A stretch of 64,000 nt of DNA from Luzula sylvatica (GCA_946800325.1 OX326961.1:42498215-42562214); one strand, 5' to 3'; positions 9,613 through 21,110 are shown, numbered from the stretch's first letter. Numbers and translations: made by a program. The notes: generated by a model not told the origin, from the sequence alone.

Positions 9613-12525
9613 ATGAAGAAAGCAAAATCGAAAACTCCTCAACATAGGCATTCATCTTTGGAGGCCACATGTTCAAGCAAATCGAAGAAGCCCCATGAGC
9701 CAATAAATCTTACCAACCTTGCAAGTTCAAGCAAGTCGAAGACCCTTGTGTCCGAGAGCCCATTTGACGAGGAATTTGACATTCTTGCTGAGGAACTTGA
9801 AGCAAGAAGTGATGACACATCATCAGGTAAATTATGTATATTTGCTTTTGTATTATGATTTGCTAAGTCATGTTTGCACGTTACAGTTTACACATTAATT
9901 TTTTCTTTTCAGATGATGAGACAATTAAGACTAAGAAAACTCGAGGATTGAATAAGTTGCTGAAGTTTTATACTAGACAAAAAAAAGCCCCTTCAAATTA
10001 CGTTGAACGAATATGGACAAGCTGATTCAGAGAACACAACACAATTAAGTAGTTTCTTGGGCATGCTAGCAAGAAATGGCCAAGTAACACCTCTAAATTA
10101 TGTTGATTGGAGGTCGGTACCTACCCGATTTAAATTTATTCAGTGGGAAATTATGAAGGTACATATTTCAGTTACATTCTTGATTTATGGTACAAAGCTC
10201 ATACTAATATTGTTTTTAATTAAATACTTTCGTGTTGTACCTTGTAGAGATATTTTAACATTCCAGAGCATGGCAAGAAGTGGGCAATGATGAATTTAGG
10301 AAGAAGATGGAGCAATTTCAAAGCTAGGTTGAAAGAGGCACTTTATGATCCGTATGAAAATGACAAAGTAAGAATTGATAACCGTGACCCTCGTGTTCAT
10401 ATCGATCAATGGAAGTTCCTAGTAGCGTATTGGAGCTCTGAAAAAGGACAGGTGACGAACTCTACTAAATCCTCATACATACATTATCTTCTGCCATATA
10501 CATAAATTATAATTATTTTATATAACATTTGAGTTTGTAAATCTAAAATAGGAACGATGTTCGAAAAACAAAGCTACCCGGGCAAAGCAAAGGACTGTTC
10601 ACACAGCTGGTCGAAAAAGTTTTGCTAGAGTCAGAAAAGAGGTTTGGTTTTTTTTCTAAGATTTTGTAGTTACTATATTCAAAAGATATATGTGGTGTCT
10701 TCTTATTATGTAGATGGCAGAAGATAAGAAGGAAGAACCAAAAAGACATGAAGTATTTCTACGAACTCATACTCGCAAAAATGGCACTGTTTTAAATGAG
10801 TATTGCAAGGAAGTTATTGTATGTTGTTTATTTATTTATCTTCTATAGCCAATAGTTTCTCAATTTTGACACATAATTTTGTTTTCTTCGTTTAGGATTC
10901 CATGCATTACATTGGCGATATTTATCCCGAAGTTGCAGTGAAAAGTGTAGCTCCAGATGATCTCTTTGCGGTAGTAGTAGGGAAAGATAAGCATGGTTAT
11001 GTTCGCTGCATGGGATTGGGTCCATCACCATCTGATCTATGGGGGGTAGGTCCAAACCCCACCCAATGCGCAAAGATGATGGAAGAATCGCAGAAAGAGA
11101 ATCTTACGATTAAAAAACAGTTAGTTAATGTGACGCAAAAGTATGAAGATGTCCAAGCAAAGTATGATGAGGTTCATGCTGAAATGAGTGTCATGAAAGC
11201 CAAGTTGGAAGTTCTTGAAAAGCCTAATCATCCAGCATCTACATCATTTGATAGAAGCAAAAACAGGGAGGTACTTGTATTATCTTTGATCAATTATCTT
11301 TTTTTGTGTTCAGGATTTGTCATAATATTAATAATTATTGTACTGATTGTTAAAAAAGGGACACAAATCGAAGAAATCAAAGATACGTCGTATTTTAGAT
11401 GAGGTAATGTTTCTTATTTACTAGCTTTATTCATCTCAAATTATATTTAGTTTACTACGATGGACATAATTAATCATTTGATATGTATGGAGTACACTAG
11501 GATCAAATAAACGATTATTACGAAGATAGTCAAGAAGTTGAAGTGCGATCTTCGCATTCTGTTCATGAGATTTCGCCAAAGGTTTGGTTACTTATAATAC
11601 ACAATCTATTTATTGCATCAGAATTTAAATAGTTTTTGTAGTGATTATAAAATTGAGATATTAATATTAAACAGAAACACGAGTCAAAAAAAATGAAGAT
11701 TCTTCATAATCTTTCTAAGAAGGTAATTGTGTCTTATAGTATGTTTATAATTAAATAATTAAAAATGATATGCTCATATATGTTATGTTATTTTTGCAAT
11801 TTGATAGGATCAAGAAGTACGCTCTAAACAACATGAAATACACGCTGCGAAATCTACTCATGATGTAGTCTCTAAGGTATTATTTGTCACAATTATGAGA
11901 AATTTATGGATATGTATGTAAAATGGAAGAACTAAAACTTCTTTTTTTGAAAACAGAAAAAATCCAAGAAAATGAAGGCTCATACAATTGGACCAAATGA
12001 AATAGGTGCACTGGAAAAAGGACCACAACAAATTGTACAATCTTCAGAATCAGTTCATGAGAACATTGATAAGGTAATATTTACATTGATAAGGTAATAT
12101 TTATCAGGCTAGAATTATAAAGACATGTATCAATTTTAATTTGAGTTTTAATAATTATTGTTTCTTAATTTGAAAATTTAGGTAATAGGAAATGAAGTTA
12201 GTATCCGAAGCGTAAAAAAACCACACAATGTTGTTGCAAAAGGACTACTTCTTAGTCGAGATCCAAGTGTTAAAATTGGAGGAGTAGCTTTGGGCATGCA
12301 ATTTTGGGAAATACGCATTGAGGTGCCAAAAGTATGCGATGAATCTCTAGTAAGGCCTTTTAATAACTACAAAACTATTGGAGACGTTATTGGCTTAAGT
12401 GTTGCATGGCCCTTCACCCAGGTAATACATAATAAATATTTTGCAGGTCGAATAATTTATGTTTGTAGAGATTGGATAATTTATGTTTGTATTTTTGTTT
12501 GATTTGTCAGGTTGAATTTTATTGA
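9613..12525 (+). CDS. CACTA-encoded TNPA-like protein (Ptta/En/Spm, Transposase_24), multi-exon
   Basis: Exons read by splice consensus: 9613-9826, 9913-10158, 10248-10451, 10552-10641, 10714-10818, 10896-11270, 11359-11403, 11501-11581, 11675-11722, 11808-11876, 11957-12073, 12182-12421, and a short last exon from 12511 to the stop at 12523-12525. The order is Lys/Ser-rich N-terminus, NEYGQ...SFLGMLARNGQ...NYVDWR, GRRWSNFKARL...YDPY, QWKFLVAYWSSEKGQ (Transposase_24 core), SFARVRKE, a coiled-coil stretch (MMEESQKENLTIKKQ onward), several short Lys-rich exons, and RPFNNYKTIGDVIGLSVAWP near the C-terminus, which resembles the DUF8039-type domain of such proteins. In known elements this protein binds subterminal repeats. 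Within the second exon, an A8 tract near 9980 separates two frames, so a one-base shift is needed to join them. This copy may therefore be dead, or the shift may be a sequence error. Confidence 0.72.
12063..12102 (+). repeat. Perfect 20-bp tandem duplication across a splice donor
   Basis: ACATTGATAAGGTAATATTT occurs at 12063-12082 and again at 12083-12102. It spans the predicted 5' splice site at 12073/12074 of the TNPA-like gene, so two identical candidate donors sit 20 bp apart. Using the second one would add 20 bases and shift the frame. Confidence 0.85.
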
Positions 12526-13130
12526 AGTTCGCGATTTGGATGGTTTGTTTTGATTTTTGGAGAAATATTTTGACCTAATTAAAACTAATGTATTTTAAAT
12601 TAGAGAGTAAATGGCTTGATATTGTTAACTAACTTATAGTCTTGTTTTGTATGTGATAACATTAAAATTATATATTTTGTTCTTGCATTTTGTCCTGTGT
12701 AATTAATTGTCAATCAGATTTGTTTCCATTAGTTTTTTGCATTAAATATGTCATTATAATAGGATGCAATAATATAAATTGGAAGAATTTTATGTGATGC
12801 AAATTTAATTAATTGTGCTGCAAAATACTATTGATTGAAAAATTTGCAGGATTAGCATATGATACAAATTAAAAAACTGATGCATTTGTAAATGTTACAT
12901 AATTAATAATTCGCAGCATTTCAAAATGTTACTGATATAAATATTTGCAGCATTTGAAAATGCTTTCGATGAATGCATTTGCAGCATTAGATTGAATGTT
13001 GCTGTAACCTTTCGCATCACGCACCTGGGCGTCATATGTAGTTGAATGCTGCGGAAAAAAATTCCAGCATTTAAAGGGCATTCAGCAGCAAATAAAAGTG
13101 CTGCGAATAGCTGACATTGTTGTAGTGGTG

Positions 13131-13528
13131 AGAGAATAGAAATATGTAAACAACTAAACATTGTTATTGATGAATGAAGTTATTAAAAACATGACCAATA
13201 ATATTAACAATTTTGTAGGGGTGATGGAAATGGAGAAGCTGAAGAGGCGAAATCATGGCGATATGCTTCAGCTCAAGCCTAGAAAGTAGAAAACCAAATC
13301 AACCCACTAGATACGCCCCATTCATTACTCACCTTGAGCCTCTCAACTCAACTTTCTGTCAGACCTACTCCATCTCTCATTCGAGCAAGCTGGAGGTGCT
13401 CCTCTTTTCAGGTAAACTCCCATTGGTAAGCAACTCTACAGCTTCTCCCCAAGGCGCCACTAACACTGAACAAACAAGAAGACGACAAGCTCTTAAGTTC
13501 CTTCATCAACACCAAGAAGACAACTAGA
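13131..13528 (+). other. Spacer and probable LINE 5' leader
   Basis: This lies between the CACTA right end and the LINE ORF1. An in-frame-open stretch at 13255-13527 (about 90 aa, Ser/Pro/Gln-rich) directly precedes ORF1 with a single base between its stop and the ORF1 ATG. It could be a leader ORF of the LINE. No 5' target duplication was identified. Confidence 0.4.
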
Positions 13529-15640
13529 ATGTCAGCTCCTCCTCCAATGAATGCCAATCATTCACTTTTATCTACAGCACCATATGGCATTTCCAAGTCA
13601 AGAAATTTTAATACAAACTTCACCCCCTATATAAATGATTACTCCTTCCCTCTTCCAAACATACCCAGAGTTACCTCCTTCCGCCATTATTTTCACTCAC
13701 AACAGACTCTGAACTTCCCATCAACAACACCTATGGATACTCCAAATTCTAAAGATGTCAAGCAGAGAATAAGAAAAAGGAGATCAAATGATAACACCAA
13801 TGATAATGCTCATCCGAATGTCCACCTTCTTTGGACCCAACGAAACAAATCTAACTCCATCTGTTGTTCCGGCATTCATTACGCTCGCTCTCAACCTAAA
13901 TCCCCTTCACCTTTTCAATGTGTATCATACACTGAGCAAGAGGTGAATGAGATGGCTTTATTGGCCAACATTACGTCAAATGCTCAACCATGGAGAGAAG
14001 GTAATACCTCAATTAACGTCCCATACTCAATCTTTCCACTCCCTAAAAACAAGAAACACCCTGCCTGGTTTAGACGCTGTGTTCGTTGCCTAGATCTGGG
14101 ACACCCTACTTTAGGCTGTTACAATACTCCAAGGTGCTCAAACTGTGGCAACCTTGGCCATAATCAGTACACATGCCCTCTAACTGAATTCTCCGAAATC
14201 GAATATTTTGACCCCCTAAAACCAAGAGGTAATATTGGCTTGTCTAAATTTCCTACTGACTGTCCAGATTGCCTTCCAGTTTTCTTACACCAAACTCAAA
14301 AGCACCTAGATTTGGTTAATAATCTACGTCAGAATGCTCTAATAATAGATGCGAGATTAGTTCGCAGACACACATTGGTTAAGATCAAAAATCAATTGAT
14401 CAAGCTTAGAGAATGGGACAAACCTTTCAAATTGGTAGCTATCAATGACAATCGATACTTGTTAACCCTACCATCTAATATTTCTAGAGATTGTTTCATT
14501 CATGATTACTTAACCCCTATTTTAGCTCTTGATTACGTTGTATACCCATGGGATGTTTTTGTTGACGCCCATTTGTCGCCTTATCCATTTAAAGCTTGGT
14601 TAAAACTATCCAACATACCAGTGCAAGCTTTTTGCATTGAACTTCTTATACAGTTTTTTAATGGATTTGGCAACATTCTCTGCCATGGCCCTCTCGAGAA
14701 TCTTTCTTACATGGACTCACTAACTGTGTTGGTGGGTACATCAAATCTAAATCTCATCCCTAACAAACTCAATGCCCAATGGCGTGAAGGAATGGGTCAA
14801 ATGGTTTACATAGATAAACTTAGCAACATCAACGAACCACTATTTGCTTCTATACCACCAGACCCATGTCCTGATGAAAATGCCTTCAAGTTAATGTATG
14901 AGAGGGTTCAAAAAGGGGAAAATGCTCATGGCTTAGCTAAACCAGTTTACAACCAATCGATTATTACCACAACAAATAGAAACCAGGTTAAACATACAAC
15001 AACACAAAACTCCTCTCTACAATGGCGTGAGATCCCCGTTGGCAAACGAACTAGAATATATCAGGGACAATCTTCGGGCTCCATTCAGAGCCCTACCAAG
15101 CAGATGGATGTAGTAAACAACAACCTCCCTGCCCCGGTGACCCACCCTGCCAACCATGACAGTATGAATGGCCTGAAACATGATGATAAGCCGGCTCAAA
15201 AGGATTCCTCGTCCGATACCATCTCTCTTGAACTGGAAGCAATTCATGAATTGATAGATAATCGCAGGCTAGATAAGGGGAAAGGAAAGCTCATGAACCA
15301 GATTGAGAAAACTGACAAACCTGAATTGCAAAGCTCGGAGAAATTACTGTCTGCCTCAATTAAAGCTGCAGAGTCTGTCAAGAAGTTCAATGATGTGGTG
15401 AATCCCTCGAATTTTGATGTCATCACTCTCACAGAGAAAAGCTTCAATGAAGAAACAATAGTGATGCATCAAGTTCCACAAAGACAATCGGATACTTCAG
15501 AGACAGTAGAAGACTTCCTTGTCACTGAGGAAGAAGGTACGAAAATTTCTCTTAACTCTAAGAAAAAATCTAATATTATCCCCACTGGTTCTTTACTAAA
15601 AAAGAAAGAGTTTTTCTTCAATACACCAAAACTTTCCTAA
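13529..15640 (+). CDS. LINE ORF1 protein, 703 aa, intact
   Basis: An uninterrupted frame from ATG 13529. Two consecutive CCHC zinc knuckles (CX2CX4HX4C) lie near residues 187-219, in the segments CVRCLDLGHPTLGC and CSNCGNLGHNQYTC. A DUF4283-like region follows, recognisable by alignment of landmarks with the ORF1 of the LINE at 39.7-58.3 kb: IIDARLVRRH, YLLTLP, YVVYPW, FKAWLKLSNIPVQAFC, GNILCHGPL. The C-terminal half is Gln/Ser/Lys-rich and low in structure. In plant L1 elements this protein packages element RNA. Here no endonuclease/RT frame follows within 7 kb, so it is an ORF1-only remnant whose frame nevertheless has no stop. It could also be a domesticated copy, but nothing shows expression. 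Confidence 0.8.
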   Translation: MSAPPPMNANHSLLSTAPYGISKSRNFNTNFTPYINDYSFPLPNIPRVTSFRHYFHSQQTLNFPSTTPMDTPNSKDVKQRIRKRRSNDNTNDNAHPNVHLLWTQRNKSNSICCSGIHYARSQPKSPSPFQCVSYTEQEVNEMALLANITSNAQPWREGNTSINVPYSIFPLPKNKKHPAWFRRCVRCLDLGHPTLGCYNTPRCSNCGNLGHNQYTCPLTEFSEIEYFDPLKPRGNIGLSKFPTDCPDCLPVFLHQTQKHLDLVNNLRQNALIIDARLVRRHTLVKIKNQLIKLREWDKPFKLVAINDNRYLLTLPSNISRDCFIHDYLTPILALDYVVYPWDVFVDAHLSPYPFKAWLKLSNIPVQAFCIELLIQFFNGFGNILCHGPLENLSYMDSLTVLVGTSNLNLIPNKLNAQWREGMGQMVYIDKLSNINEPLFASIPPDPCPDENAFKLMYERVQKGENAHGLAKPVYNQSIITTTNRNQVKHTTTQNSSLQWREIPVGKRTRIYQGQSSGSIQSPTKQMDVVNNNLPAPVTHPANHDSMNGLKHDDKPAQKDSSSDTISLELEAIHELIDNRRLDKGKGKLMNQIEKTDKPELQSSEKLLSASIKAAESVKKFNDVVNPSNFDVITLTEKSFNEETIVMHQVPQRQSDTSETVEDFLVTEEEGTKISLNSKKKSNIIPTGSLLKKKEFFFNTPKLS

Positions 15641-17566
15641 CCGTCCGCTCTCCTAAATCTAATGGACCAGATTAAACAAGAAAATCTGCTAGATCCATTC
15701 AGCAGGTAAAAAATGTTATTCAGCAGGTTACCGTTATAGGACAAAAGGACATAAAAGTAATTTTGCTTGGCTCAATATTCTTTCTTCTCTTCAATTACTG
15801 ACACGCCTCATTTACTCATCAATTACTGGCACGCCTCTTTCTTCTCTTCATTTGCACGCCTCATCTACTTCATGCATGATCATTTATTGCTAGGTGTGGG
15901 ACCCATCTTTTCTATGTCAACATACTAATTTCAATGTTAGTAAATTTCTGCATAAACCAATAAAAATTAAATCCTCACATTATACGTATTTCAATGTTAA
16001 CATACTAATTTAAGAGAAAATATATAATTTTCATATTCATATTCATTATACCATTATCAATTTGTTAGTAGCAATATACCATTTTCAATATTAATAGATA
16101 TATCACAATATTATGTTTTGGGTACATACAATTTTCAATGTGAATATAATATTCTCACTGTCAATATTTTTATTAAATAAAATATCGTAATATATAAATG
16201 AAATTATGCAGGCATTTTATGATTGGGTACTCTTGAAATTACAATATTCTTGAAATATAAAAATGTTAAGTATTAAATATTATTAATTCTTGTATATTTT
16301 CATGCGTCAAATATCATTTATATATAATCAGAAATTCAAAAGTATATAACAAGTTAAACAACATACTTAAAAATACACAAGAGAAATACTAATTGCAAAT
16401 AAAACCATAAACATCATACTTAAAAATTATCTTTAATAAACAACATCAAGCTAGGATTTATTTTGACATGTTTTCCTATTATTTTGACATCAAGCTAGGT
16501 AAGACGAATAAAAGTTATTTTCGTAGCTTGCGTAGCCAATTTTTTTGTTTTTTGTTTTTGTTATCGTATTATATTCTTATCCATATTCATATTCTTATTG
16601 CTATTCGTATTCGTGTTTGTTTTTTATATTTCGTAATCCGCTATTCGCAATTCATATTTCGTATTTTGTTTTTTATTTTCGTAGTTCGCGGCTAATAATT
16701 TGTTGTTCACAATCATATTCATCTTCGCATTCGAGTTCGTATTCAAATTATTCCAGAGCCGGATTTATCAAACAATTAAAACAATTTTGGTTATAATATT
16801 TGTTTATTATTTTATACATCATCGACAAAATCAAGATTATGAGCCGGAAGGTTATCATGAAATCGTTTGGTCTGGTTTATTTGCATGCGTATGATATTCG
16901 AATTTTAAAATTGATTTCATGATGAATCATGTCGTAAATATTGTCATCCGTCAAATCTTTACGTATCATGATGGAGATGCTAAAAATATTTATTTTTCAT
17001 GAAATTAAATCTATAACATTCTCAAGTGATGTATATCACATCTATACGGTTAGATTTTTATTTTCATGTATATATCATGTTGAAACATATTATTGTTAAT
17101 AATAATAATAATAATAATATTAAAAAATTACAAGTTTAATTTATTTATATTATTTTAGAATCATATGGATTTGTTTATGATGATGATGGTGGCACAATGA
17201 ATCTTTTCAAAGGCAAATCTAATTAAAGATGTAAAAAATGAAAATATAAATGAGATTATACATAAGTTGTATCTCAATATATCATTAAATGAAATATTAT
17301 AAGACCAATTTTTTATATTTCGTAAGCGATATACCAACTATATTTTTATTGTAAACATATTATTGTAAATATTATAAGAACTAATTTATAAGTATCCTAG
17401 AAATATCATGTATAATTTATTTAAAAATATTATGGTCCAAAATATATACTGAGCGAAAGTATCATAAATAGAGTATTCCAGTCGTGTCATGGACGTATAC
17501 AAGCCGTATTCTCCCGTGTCTCCGCCGTACTAAAAAAAAAATATTAAAAAAATTTATGGCGAGATT
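15641..17566. other. AT-rich spacer with low-complexity tracts
   Basis: Just after the LINE ORF1, short repeats of CTTCTCTTCA / ACACGCCTCAT occur at 15780-15870. A TATTCGTATTC-type degenerate simple repeat occupies about 16560-16745 and opens several spurious frames. The segment at about 17150-17275 resembles 20955-21110 (ATATGGATTTGTTTA, GGTGGCACAAT, CTTTTCAAAGGCAAAT). No supported gene was found. Confidence 0.5.
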
Positions 17567-17690
17567 TAAAATCTCGTTTGGGGTTATTTTTTGAATATTA
17601 TCAAAAAGAGGGTTATTTTGGAATATTTCTAGAAAGGGGATTATTTTTAAAATTTTGATTTGAAATGGGGTTATATGTAGAAATGCTCCT
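17567..17690. mobile_element. Solo right end related to the 5739-7391 element
   Basis: It contains GGCGAGATTTAAAATCTCG, then repeated GGGGTTATTTT units, and ends GTAGAAATGCTCCT. This matches the motif order and terminal sequence of the right arm at 7250-7392. No matching left end was found, so it is a truncated relic of the same family. Confidence 0.6.
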
Positions 17691-17897
17691 TATTTTTATT
17701 TCAATTCTTAAATGAATTGGGTAAGTTAACTCTTCAACTGCCTTCTTTATTTATCCGAGGAAGTTTATTTAAATCTGATTCTTTATTTAAATTAGTGTAT
17801 CTAGTGTTTTTAAACCTTCCCAAGTTCCAAAGCAAACTCTTCAATTGCCTTCTTTAAATGTACAAAATATAAATTAGTGTATATCTCGTACGTTAAC

Positions 17898-19851
17898 TAG
17901 TGTGTTGCTCCCGGGTCGGGTCGGGTCCCTAGCACACACAGGTTGCACGGGCACGGGTGCACGGGTTTGGACGGGTTTCGACTGGCGGGTTTGGACGGGT
18001 GCATTTGGAGGGACGGGGAAAACCCGCCCTTAGACCCGGCGGGCGAGACGGGTCCCGGGCGGGACGGGCGGGTTGACGGGCGGAATAAATTGAAATATTC
18101 AAAAAAATAAATTTTAAAAATGTGAATAAAAATATAAAAATATTTGGTTAACAATTTTTATTCGAAATAAAAATATGCAACTAATTTTTTACAAGAAAAA
18201 AATTTTCAATATGAAAAAAAGTTGAAAAAAAGTTATTCTCCTCCTTTATTCCGGGCTTGAGACCGGCTATGTTACTAATTACCATGTTAAAAAAATAACA
18301 TAGGCGGAGTTCTAACTTTTTTTTTGTTAGTAAATATTTAGATGACGTATAATAATATTGAATAATTAGAAAAAAAAAATTAAAGAGTGCATATATAATA
18401 CCAAACCTATATTTGTAGATTGCGCATTTGTTCAATATACCAATGCGGATTTTCTCCATCGGGATCAAATTCATCATCCGTATCAACATCCGTGACGGCG
18501 GTACTAGTCTCTTCAACATTTGGATTTGGATATTCACTTGCGGGAACTAACATAAGTTCGTTTCGATCATCCGCATCAATCCAATCTTTTAGGCATACAA
18601 GACGCTCGAAAACTTTTGGCCCCAACCGGCTCCTTTTATTGATAATTAAAAATAAGTGAAAATTTTAATAATTATGAAAATAAATAAGTGTAAAATCACT
18701 GTTCATACCCAAAAAAATATGAAAATTCATAAATACATCTATCAATATAAAAAAACATTGGGCATTTTGATTTGATGTATTCGTTTAATATCATGGTGTG
18801 TTTGTTTGTTTTGATGGATTATAGATTCATGTATTTTGAAATCGGTTGTTTATGTTATTGAAAATGCAGGATTTTGTATGTTCATTATTTTGTTGTATAG
18901 TTATAATATTTTAATTTAAAACTTAGCTTTCTCATATAGTTAATTACCTGCATGATTTTAATTTGTATAGTTACGATTGAAATTAAAGATTGTATTAATA
19001 AATAAACAAGAAATCTACATCCACATAAATAAAACCCATAAACACCACATAAGAGGTTAATATAGTACTAATATAGGTAGGCCCCACCTTTAATTATTAC
19101 CAAAAATATAATTCGGGATCATTTCTGTAATTAACTTCTGTAACCCTATTATTTCCTAATAAATAAATAGTATGAATAAAATAATAAAAAATAGTATCTG
19201 CGTGTTGAAACAAAAACAAAAACAAATTAAACTAATTTCCACTAATTAACAAAACATCAATTTGTCGAATTACTCCAATAACCAATAGTTATCCGTCGAA
19301 GTTGCAATTGTACCAGCGTTCATACCCAGCTCTAATGCACATGATCTGAAAATTTGTGAAACTCTGATCATAGAGCTAATTATTCAAAAAAAATCACACA
19401 TTCATCAAAATTACAAAAATCACCAAACACAAAACTCAATTATAATTTGTAGTGGAGGAAGTAAATCATACGATATGTATCCAGTTATATTTCAATAGGT
19501 ACGAGCTGTGATTTCTTTATAAATTGTACCAGTGCTGTACCAACCAAGTAATATTTTTTCTTTTTTTTCTTTTTTTTCTTAACAAAACTCAATTTTTTGG
19601 GTATGAACAGTGATTTTACACAGTAACGGGTCGGGCGGGTGCACGGGCGGGTCGGGTTACACAGTTACGGGTTTGCCAAACGGGCGGGTTTACACGGGTC
19701 TAGTGGTAACCATTGGTTGAAACCCTCCCTTGGACCCGTACCCGTTGACCCGCCGGGTTTCAACCCGTTTGCCAAACGGGCGGGACGGGCGGGTCAAAAT
19801 CCCGGGCGGGTCGGGTCGGGCGGGACCCTAACGGGTTTTGACAACACACTA
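17898..19851. mobile_element. hAT-type DNA transposon, about 1.95 kb, perfect 8-bp target duplication
   Basis: ACGTTAAC flanks both sides (17890-17897 and 19852-19859). The termini are TAGTGTGTTG (left) and CAACACACTA (right), with small internal differences. Subterminal regions are G/C-rich with CGGGTC/CGGGCGGG repeats, as in many plant hAT elements, in an otherwise AT-rich region. It carries only a short remnant of a transposase-like frame on the minus strand (18407-18625), so it is non-autonomous or decayed. Confidence 0.85.
18407..18625 (-). pseudogene. Remnant possibly of a hAT transposase C-terminus
   Basis: A 72-aa minus-strand frame begins with a segment (GPKVFERLVCLKDWIDADDR) resembling the end of the plant hAT dimerisation domain, where a conserved ALVC-x-x-DW motif is typical. 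It continues into an acidic tail. No DDE core or BED finger is present around it. The location inside a hAT element with an intact target duplication supports the reading, but the similarity is short and from memory. Confidence 0.45.
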
Positions 19852-20224
19852 ACGTTAACTGCACTCTTTTTTTGCTAGTCTTCTTCATTTTTGCTAGTCT
19901 TCTTTTTTTGTGCTAGGATAATGGTACGTTAACTTGCTTCATTTTTTTTGAAGTGGGATTTGAATTTGGTTCATTTGTATTGGATATCGAATATGCTTAT
20001 TTTATTTTCTATAAACTTGCTTTGCTTGACGTGTTTGTTTATTAGGAAGAAAGGTGCTTATGGATATGCCGAGGAGACCATTGATTTGGTAAATTAGTTC
20101 ATAATATGTATCGCTTAGTATGATTTTATTTTTTCCTTTTTAACATTTTTTTATTTAGCGGTCCGGTATTCAAATATGTATAAAGGCTGCACTAGAAACA
20201 TCTAAAATTGTTAATAATTTCAGG

Positions 20225-20655
20225 AAGGGTGTGCTCCAATGAGAGGGAATGGGAGGGAGGGGATGAGAATGGAGGGGAAGGTTAATTTTTAACTTGTTCC
20301 CAAGTATTTTTATGATGAGGAGAAATAGAATGGAGGAAAAATTATTTCTCCTCTATATATAAAAGAGATCAATTATTTCTCTCCCCAAATTTGGGGGGTA
20401 ACGGAGGGTACAAAATATTATAACATTATAATACCTAAAATACCCCTACTTTAATTTTATAGTTAGTAATGATTCAAAGGGTAAAATTATCATTTTTTCA
20501 TGATGTTATTATTTCCCCTCATTTCCCCTTCATTAATTATTTTAGAACTCGGGAGCAAGAGAAAATTATTTTTTTCCTTCCCATTCATTCCCTTCCCTCC
20601 ATTCCCTTCCCGTTCATTCTCCTCCCCTTCATAAAAAACTCGGGAGCACACCCTT
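20225..20655. mobile_element. MITE with 13-bp perfect terminal inverted repeats
   Basis: AAGGGTGTGCTCC at 20225-20237 and its exact reverse complement at 20643-20655. The interior arms are complementary purine-rich (GGGAGGG, GAGAATGGAGG) and pyrimidine-rich (CCTTCCCTCC) blocks, so the single strand could fold. No coding capacity. I could not identify an unambiguous target duplication, so the family is undetermined. Confidence 0.7.
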
Positions 20656-20954
20656 AATATAATGAACTGGCCCGTGAAAATTATTAACAATCTTCCTGAA
20701 CAAAAATACGGGTAATAATATAATATTTTGCATTAACTGTATTTATAACATACATGTCTTATCATTACAACATGATTATGTTTTGCACTAGTTGTATTAA
20801 CATACAAAGATTGTAGGTATTCATGTGGGATATTTGCAATAAAATACATGCAATATTGGGACGGAACAAAACTTAGATGTCAATTTTCTCAGGTTATATA
20901 TGTGATTTATTATTTTTTAAAATAAGCGTATTTAATTTATTTATATTTTTTTTC

Positions 20955-21110
20955 AGAAGCATATGGATTTGTTTAGGAAAAGAATGGTGGCACAATTAAT
21001 CTTTTCAAAGGCAAATTTAATTACAGATGTTCAAGAAGAAATAATTTGTTTGTCGTGTAAAAAATAAATAAAAATATAAATGATATTATACATAAGTTGT
21101 ATAATATTTT
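20955..21110. repeat. Diverged copy of the 17150-17275 segment
   Basis: Shared phrases in the same order and orientation: ATATGGATTTGTTTA, ATGGTGGCACAAT, AATCTTTTCAAAGGCAAAT, and GATATTATACATAAGTTGTA. This is an old dispersed or local duplication, and the hAT element at 17.9 kb now lies between the copies. Its identity is unknown. Confidence 0.6.

Larger units (their letters stand above)
8570..13127 (+). mobile_element. CACTA (En/Spm-type) transposon, about 4.56 kb
   Basis: The left end CACTACAACAATG (8570-8582) is matched by its exact reverse complement ending at 13127, flanked by a 3-bp duplication GTG (8567-8569 and 13128-13130). These are the diagnostic CACTA terminus and target-site length. 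Both subterminal regions (about 8590-8790 and 12860-13110) are crowded with short TGCAGMATTT / AATGCTGC motifs in both orientations, as expected of transposase-binding repeats. The only coding sequence found is the TNPA-like gene at 9613-12525. No DDE transposase (TNPD, Transposase_21) is present, so it is probably non-autonomous. Confidence 0.9.
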
